Shown piece by piece: positions 58,201 through 64,000 of a DNA stretch of 64,000 bases. The stretch's first letter is position 1. Each line of letters starts with the position of its first letter. Below the pieces are notes generated by a model that was given only the letters and a program-made list of their open reading frames with translations, ran no database searches and was not told the DNA's origin. Position numbers and translations under genes: made by a program. The stretch is from Datisca glomerata (taxonomy: Eukaryota > Streptophyta > Magnoliopsida > Cucurbitales > Datiscaceae). The stretch covers positions 248,001 to 312,000 of the forward strand of contig QANY01005384.1 in NCBI GenBank assembly GCA_003255025.1, in the 5' to 3' direction.

Positions 58201-59130
58201 ACATGTCTGTTATGACATTTGTTTTATGTTATCATTAATTACATAACTGATGTCCCACCCAACTATTTTAGATTCTTTTTTACAGATAGTTTTTGTTTAC
58301 TCCTCGAGCGTCGATTCTCACTCCCATATTTCGGTGTCATATGCCTGTATACATCTAGTTTATAAATCCTAATAAATGTATAATCACTAATAAAAAAATA
58401 TGTGAATTGTACATATTAAAATAATGTAAGATATATCATAAAATTTAAAATTAAATTAGTGTTAAATAAATACATTAGTTAATTTAAAATTATTATAAAT
58501 CTATAATAAAAGTAAAATAAGCAATAGTAAAAATGTTATTTTCTTATGTACAAAATTAAAGTATTTTAGAGAGAACGGATGTTGATAGGTCATTCATCAC
58601 TTGGAGATGATAAATTATCCATTAAGAATTTTTAAAATTAAGGAATGCATAATCCTTACAAATGTATATCGTTAGATGAGATTAAAAAAAATGAAGAAGT
58701 AACACATGATCTTCCAACCAGTTTTACTATAGATGACTAACATTGGACAAGATTACACTTCGTATAAAACTAAAATTGAAAAATGTAATAAGTATTAAAG
58801 TGAATTCATCATATACCAGCTCAAAAATTTCATGCAGATAGGCAATATAACTCGTTAATATTGACTAATATTGTATATATAGTTTTAAGTTCATCTATAC
58901 GGATGTTTTAATTCCTAATAAGTAATAGTATAAACTATTGAGTTTTATAAAAGAACCTAACCTTTCTATATTTAGTGGGGCTTCAAGAATAAAAAGAAAA
59001 ATAAAAAATTTCTCCCCTTTAAGTCATTTTTAATATAATAAGATAAGTTATATGAATAAAAAGTTTGTAACAGATAAATGTTCCTTTTTAGTTATTGTAA
59101 TTTGTCAAATTTTATGGATTGTTCAAATGG
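55233..59130. other. Cyclin promoter region and long AT-rich intergenic stretch
   Basis: Close to the cyclin ATG the minus strand has CTTTAAAAAG at about 55,275-55,285, a possible weak TATA element. From 55,380 on, no coding frame above chance and no repeats of note were seen. Confidence 0.4.
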
Positions 59131-59690
59131 GTATGGATCATCTCTTATGGTGCGTTTACTTGTATTTGAAATCAAATAAAATTTAGAATTAGTTTCCCTA
59201 GGAATCAGATGAAAAATGAAATAGACAATAATCAAAATCTAAAATTAGATTAATGCGTTTATTAACCGTTAGAAATCAGATTATTGAGAATAAGTTGTGT
59301 TTACTAAATTAATTAATCGGAATAAAACATGTGACATTACTAAAATATCCTTCAAGAAAATAGAAGAAGTGATAGTTTGTTAAATAAACATTGAGGGCGT
59401 AGTGGACTTTTCATAATTTATTCCAAATAAACAAAAATATGAAATCTCATTATCATATTTTTATTAGTAATATCATTTCATACAGTCAAAATAATTCATT
59501 CCGATCAAAACTGTGAAACCCACTTGGAATCAGATTCCAAAGTCATAGTGTAAAGGAATTTTTCCCACATCAATAGAGTCGCAACAATTATCAATGAAAA
59601 ATTATGAAAGGCTAGAGAGTGAGGGAGTGTGTAGTAAATGCTCTGAGTATTACTTTTTGTTGTGACCTCCTTACTACCTCTTGATCGATC
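59130..59690. other. Possible small transposon remnant or LTR part
   Basis: Starts GGTGCGTTTACTTG and contains a TGGAATCAGATTCCA palindrome near 59,525. The words recall hAT-type MITEs, but I could not find the opposite inverted end. Part of it may be the outer portion of the 3' LTR of the next element. Confidence 0.25.
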
Positions 59691-60392
59691 CTTCCCGTCC
59701 ACGTGGCTCAGTGTAGATTTTCTACCTGTTCATTTGCCCCACATTACACTCAATGAATTCCAATGCGTTGAGGCGTAATGAGTGCACTTCACGCATGTCT
59801 TGGTAGAGGATTGGTAGCTTAAATTTTTTTCACCTTTTTACTGCTTTATTGGTCCTACAAACATTAATAGCACACATAAAGATACATTATTGAATAATAA
59901 AAACGTATACCATCATTTCCTCAATCCTTCAGTTGCTGATGCGTCTCTCGGGGGTGGTATCTCGACACTTCTATGTGTCGTTCCACCTTCCCATTCTCGA
60001 TTCTTGGTGCCAAACTTGAGTTTTCTGTTCTCACTCTCAGTTATTGCTTGTGTCGTTTCACCTTCATGTCTTAGCGTGAGTTTTCAAGACGCGCTTCCTC
60101 CTCTTTCCAGTTGATGTCTCGTCATTTGCTTGTTGCGGCTGTCACTATCATTTCAAGTGCTTTATTCCATGCGCATGTCGCACTCCACGCCTTTTCAAAT
60201 TTAATTACGTTTTACTTCTTTTTTCAGATCTGTAAATTTCAATGCATTCTTTTTTCGCGTTCGTAGCCTACATAAGGCCTTTGTCTTCTTCACTTTTTCC
60301 TTCACGCTTGCTTTGCCCCCTGTAAGTCATCTTCTTCTTCCAATTCAGCTCCACTTTTGTTGCCTTTTCTTTCTCAATTTTCTCTGTCAGTC

Positions 60393-62448
60393 ATGGGAAA
60401 GAAGGAGTTCAAGGTCATTGTACCCTTAGTTAGGAGCCAGGACAAGTTCAAATGGTTTATGGATCGTTATAAAGATGTCTTCCCTCAAATTTCGTTTGCG
60501 GCTTTAGGGATGGAATACCGAAGTCCTTCACCTGCCATCCCCCATATCAAATCACCGTAGCCCTCATGTATATAGATTTAGGATTGAAGCTCCCTTTTCC
60601 CACCCTCATTCGAGAGTTTTTTGGTACCTTCTATCTTGTCCCTTCCCAATACACTGTCATCACGTACATGATCCTTTTAGGAATATAAGCGTTAAATAGG
60701 AGGCATAACCTCAATATAGGCGTAGACGAAATTCGTGCCATATATATTATTAAAAAATGCACATCTTACTATTTGGCTCCCCGTGCTGGCGATAAACCTA
60801 GGAGGGGGGTTGGTCACTGATCTCCCAAAGGGAGATAAAGGCTGGGAAGACGGGACCCTTCTTATTGGTGGAACTAGGTGGTGATGGTTGTTGTATCATC
60901 CCTAGAACCTGGGGATCTTTTAGTAAGTAGTCAGAGATCCTATTCCTTTTCTTACGTCTTCTCCCTTTTAATGACATTTTCTCTCTTTCTTTGTTTGTGC
61001 TGATAAGAATTTGAACAAAAGGTTCTTTGTCCACAGAGACGTAACTGCACGACTCTCTACTACCTATAACTACCCAGAATGGGACTCCAAGGATCTCCTC
61101 GGTCCAAGCAGGAAGATCAACATTGCCTATGCTCCCATTCTCGTAGTCAAAGCCGCTGCTTATTTATCTCCAACTCCAGAGATGCCCCGGGCCATCCCCG
61201 TTCCTACCTTCCATCACGTTGAGGCGTCTAGTCCTTGTGAGTCTTTCGAGTCTGAACGAGATGAAGAGGAAGAAGACGAAGAAGAGAGAGAAAGGGACGC
61301 AGAGCGGAAAGAGGCTGAAGAGTAAGATGCACTGTTCCATTTCTTTCATGAAGAATTAGAGATGTTGAAGTGCCTTCAGAGTAACTTGTGGGGAGCTGTG
61401 GGAGGGGAGAGGAACGTTCGTCCAAGAACAGAATCGGCTAACTCCCCCTGTAGCATCCCTGACACTATCACGTCACCGGCTCCTACTTACGTTCCTACTT
61501 TAACTGGTCCTTCTGCCCACGTAGGTGAGGACATTCCATCTTGGGAATAAATTTCTCATCTGCATCCACCATTTGCTCAGAGGTCAATTCCCACTTCTGC
61601 TGGTTCTCAGGGGATTCCCAAGGAGACTGACGTCTGGAGGTGGCGGCAGTACACGTCGGCTCCAAACGTTCTTGCTTTCGTGAGCTTCTTGAATGTTCCC
61701 CGTTCCTCGCACATCATCACGAAGGGGATCAAGTCTGGCGTGGACATGGCTGCCCCTCGCCAGATATCCGTTATCGATAAGGCCATTAGCCTTATTATAG
61801 CCTGATGCAAGTAATTTTTCTCTTTTTTTTATTTTATCTCTTTGCTCTTTCCTCTATTCTTTTCCGTTTACTAACACCCTGAGGATTTTTGCAGGCTGGA
61901 TTTATCACAACGGGCTATAGGAGGACATTCACTTAATGGAGCTCGAGATGGCGAGCTTTAGGAAGAAGATGCAGGAAATAAACAAGTTTCATGGTGTTGT
62001 CCTCGCGGAACGGGAACATCTGAGGAAGGTTGAGACAGAGCTCCAATGGGTTGTCTCCTATCTTACTAAAGAGTCGGATGCCATAGCGACTGAGCGGGCG
62101 AGATTTGAGGAATCTCTAAAAGAGTCAGAAAAGGCTCATGAGATCAACGGGGAGAACTTGTCCATTGTCGAAGGGAGGTTGGCCGAGGTAGAGACGAAGT
62201 TATCGTCTGCGGAAGCAGCTTTGTTTAAGGCTGGAGAGCGGGAATCCGAACTTGAGGCCGAATACCAGGCCATTGTTGATCAGGCTGAGGGTATCACCTA
62301 TAGTGCGGGTTACTGTGATACCAAATTCGATAAGGCTCCCCGCATGCCCCTTGTTGACCTTCCCAATGACCCTACCAAACCTAAACCAGACACTCGCGTT
62401 CCCGTTTCTGACCCTCCTACGGAGGCTACTTCGGAAGATGAGTCTTAG
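60393..62448 (+). pseudogene. Antisense extra gene of the Tat-type element (plant gypsy-type 'transposase-like' protein)
   Basis: It runs opposite to gag-pol. It starts MGKKEFKVIVPLVRSQDKFK at 60,393. The next segment (MYIDLGLKLPFPTLIREFFGTFYLVPSQYT) resembles the N-terminal domain of plant proteins annotated as putative gypsy-type transposon proteins. RFFVHRDVT and WDSKDLLGPSR follow after an intron-like gap (about 60,790-61,010). An acidic Glu-rich run is at 61,250-61,322, and WRWRQYTSAPNVLAFVSFL at about 61,640. The C-terminal part (61,936-62,448) is a long coiled coil (ELEMASFRKKM..ELEAEYQAIVDQ) with a polar tail. Stops at 60,558, 60,687, 61,323 and elsewhere break it, so the copy is defective, though the coiled-coil frame of 170 codons is intact. 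Function of such proteins is unknown. An antisense ORF between pol and the 3' LTR is described for Grande/Retand-like Tat elements. Confidence 0.65.
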
Positions 62449-62879
62449 TTTATTTTTCTTCGCACTTTTCTTTTTCATGTATTTTTTACTTTTCTTGTAC
62501 TTTAACTTTTCGGCAGATCTTCTTATATTTTTCCAAAGTCAATGAGAAGATCTTTCCCGTTTCACCATTTATTTTATCAGCTTTTCCCTTTTTTCAATAC
62601 TCAAATGATTTTTTGCTGTCGCTATCTTCTGTCACTTGGAAAAAACTTTAGCGAAACACTTTCACTTAACAATAAATTTTCTCATTTCTATAATTACCTA
62701 TTTACCCATATGTTTTTAAGTTGGCGTGAAGAACAAGATTTTCTTGGGTTGAAATACGATAGAGCGGGCCCATTCCAGTTTAGTTGAGCCACTTGTTTTC
62801 ATAGCTTTTTTTTCTTAGTTTCTTTGCATTTCTATTTCGAAGACATTCATTCTTCTTTTTTCACCCGTTTTTAGAAGAT

Positions 62880-63115
62880 GTGTTTCATTTTGAGAGTAAG
62901 ACTTATAAAATGCCCCTCTCAAGGACTCACTTCCTTAATTCCTTTTGAAAGTAGGAATTATTGTTCGCCCCTTTCAAAGGCTTACGCCCTTAGTTCCTTC
63001 TGGGAGTATGACTTATAAACTGCCACTTCCAAGGACTTATTTATGCTCTTAGTTCCTTCTATGAGTAGGACTTATGAACTGCCCATTCCAAGGACTTACA
63101 CCCTTATTTCCGTTG
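62880..63115. repeat. 58-bp tandem repeat, about 4 units, second Tat-type copy
   Basis: GAGTAAGACTTATAAAATGCCCC, GTAGGAATTATTGTTCGCCCC, GTATGACTTATAAACTGCCAC and GTAGGACTTATGAACTGCCC recur about every 58 bp. Same family as 120-540, in the same place relative to integrase. Confidence 0.88.
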
Positions 63116-63499
63116 TTATTATTAGAGATGAGGAGAGTTGACACCAAGAGTTTATACAAGGAAAACCCTTGCGGAAAAAACCACAGGAAAATATTTACTA
63201 TAATGCTCATTATAACTTTGAACAAGGTATTTCTTTAGGTGGGTTTCATTCCACGATTTTGGCAGGTCCGCTCCTTCTTCTGTTTTTAAATAGTAGTAGC
63301 CGCTTCCTCCTATTCCACTGATGATATATGTCCCTTCCCATGTTGGCCTAAGTTTGCCCTTTATATGGAAGATCTTTATTAGGATTAAGTCTCCTTTCTA
63401 AAAATCCCGTTTACATACCTTCTTCTGGAAGTAAGATCTCCTCTTCTGATTATAATGGGCCATTCAGATCATGGTTGTTTTTCGTTGTTCTTCCAGTTC

Positions 63500-64000
63500 A
63501 TTAAGTTTATTTTTTAGGAGTACTTCGTTTTATTACTCGTCTAGTCTAGATCTCATAATGGGGCTCCCAATTTCAAAAGGAATCACCGCTTCTGCTCCAT
63601 ATGCTAGAGCAAACGGTGTTTCACTTGTTGCCTCTATATGAGTTGTTCTGTATGCATATAGCACTGCTGGTAATTCTTCCACCCACTTCCTCTTGGTTGA
63701 CTCTAGTCATTTCTTCATATTGTTGAGTATAATTTGGTTTGATCTTTCAGCTTGTCCATTTTCTTAAGGACAACAGAGTGTAGAGAATCGCTTGATGATC
63801 TTCAAGCCTTCACAAAAGGTTTTCACCATATTTTCGATGAATTGAAGTCTGTTATCAGATATGAGGACCTGGGGAATTCCGTACCGGCATACTATGTTCT
63901 TCCACGTGAACCCTTTTAGTTTCTCCTCATGTATTCTGACGAAGACTTCAGCCTTAATCCATTTGGTGAAGTAATATGTTACAACGAAACAAAAAGTGCT
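63500..64000 (-). pseudogene. Integrase core of the second Tat-type copy (partial at window end)
   Basis: Minus-strand reading gives YYFTKWIKAEVFVRIHEEKLKGF, then VCRYGIPQVLISDNRLQF, then after one stop ENGQAERSNQIILNNMKK and [30 protein letters not shown]. The second catalytic Asp (SDN) and the catalytic Glu (ENGQAE) are kept, unlike in the first copy. At least one stop and frame changes remain. The first catalytic Asp lies outside the window. Confidence 0.85.

Larger units (their letters stand above)
59695..64000 (-). mobile_element. Second Tat-type Ty3/gypsy copy (3' part), with an antisense gene
   Basis: In the element's own minus orientation, integrase (64,000-63,500) is followed by the 58-bp tandem repeat (63,115-62,880), then a gene on the opposite strand (60,393-62,448), then probable LTR sequence. 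The region 62,750-64,000 lines up with 1-1,460 of this window. A G-box plus TACCTGTTCATTT stretch at 59,699-59,740 resembles 6,566-6,602 in the first element's LTR. Gag, protease and RT lie beyond the window. Limits are provisional. Confidence 0.75.

Noticed and set aside
62252..62545. Frames overlapping the coiled-coil end of the antisense gene
   Set aside because: They are other-frame readings of the real coiled-coil coding segment.

Overview
This is AT-rich nuclear DNA of a flowering plant, most likely a eudicot. The window is mostly transposable elements at several stages of decay. A few single-copy plant genes sit between them: a small secreted cysteine-rich protein, a secreted glycine-rich protein, a U/P-type cyclin and a truncated SUVH (SRA-domain) gene. 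There are no bacterial-style operons, rRNA genes or CRISPR arrays, and I saw no convincing tRNA gene. The species cannot be named from the sequence alone.

Layout. 1-6.6 kb: a minus-strand Ty3/gypsy element of the Tat type (gag, protease, RT, two RNase H segments, integrase and a 58-bp tandem repeat), all broken by stops. 6.6-9.6 kb: non-coding repeat-rich DNA with a 74/109-bp higher-order tandem array. 11.4-11.9 kb: a minus-strand gene for a secreted Cys-rich protein. 14.5-18.4 kb: a decayed plus-strand Ty1/copia element. 20.9-25.1 kb: a mosaic of several short-period minisatellites, one of them present in both orientations. 25.3-30.1 kb: a minus-strand Ty1/copia element with both LTRs, an initiator-Met primer-binding site and a deletion inside RT. 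32.4-35.0 kb: a plus-strand chromovirus-like Ty3/gypsy deletion derivative with both LTRs. 35.7-36.2 kb: a glycine-rich protein gene. 37.2-37.6 kb: two probable 3'-terminal exons of an unidentified minus-strand gene, with a 34-N assembly gap in the intron. 38.0-41.2 kb: LINE fragments and a duplicated repeat. 42.1-45.6 kb: a recent tandem duplication around a SUVH5/6-like gene cut off directly after its SRA domain. 49.9-52.6 kb: a complete-ended CACTA transposon carrying a fragment of a plant membrane-protein gene. 53.3-55.2 kb: an intact two-exon U/P-type cyclin gene. 59.7-64 kb: the 3' part of a second Tat-type element. It contains a decayed multi-exon gene antisense to gag-pol, the same 58-bp repeat family and an integrase whose D and E catalytic motifs are still readable.

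The host genes do not form a pathway. The clearest biology is transposon biology: a Tat-type element with an antisense extra gene and an internal tandem repeat, gene capture by a CACTA element, duplication of a truncated methyl-DNA-reader gene, and minisatellite growth inside degenerate mobile DNA. Coordinates of ORFs, splice sites, LTR edges and repeat arms were read directly from the sequence. Family assignments come from motif recognition, without database searches.
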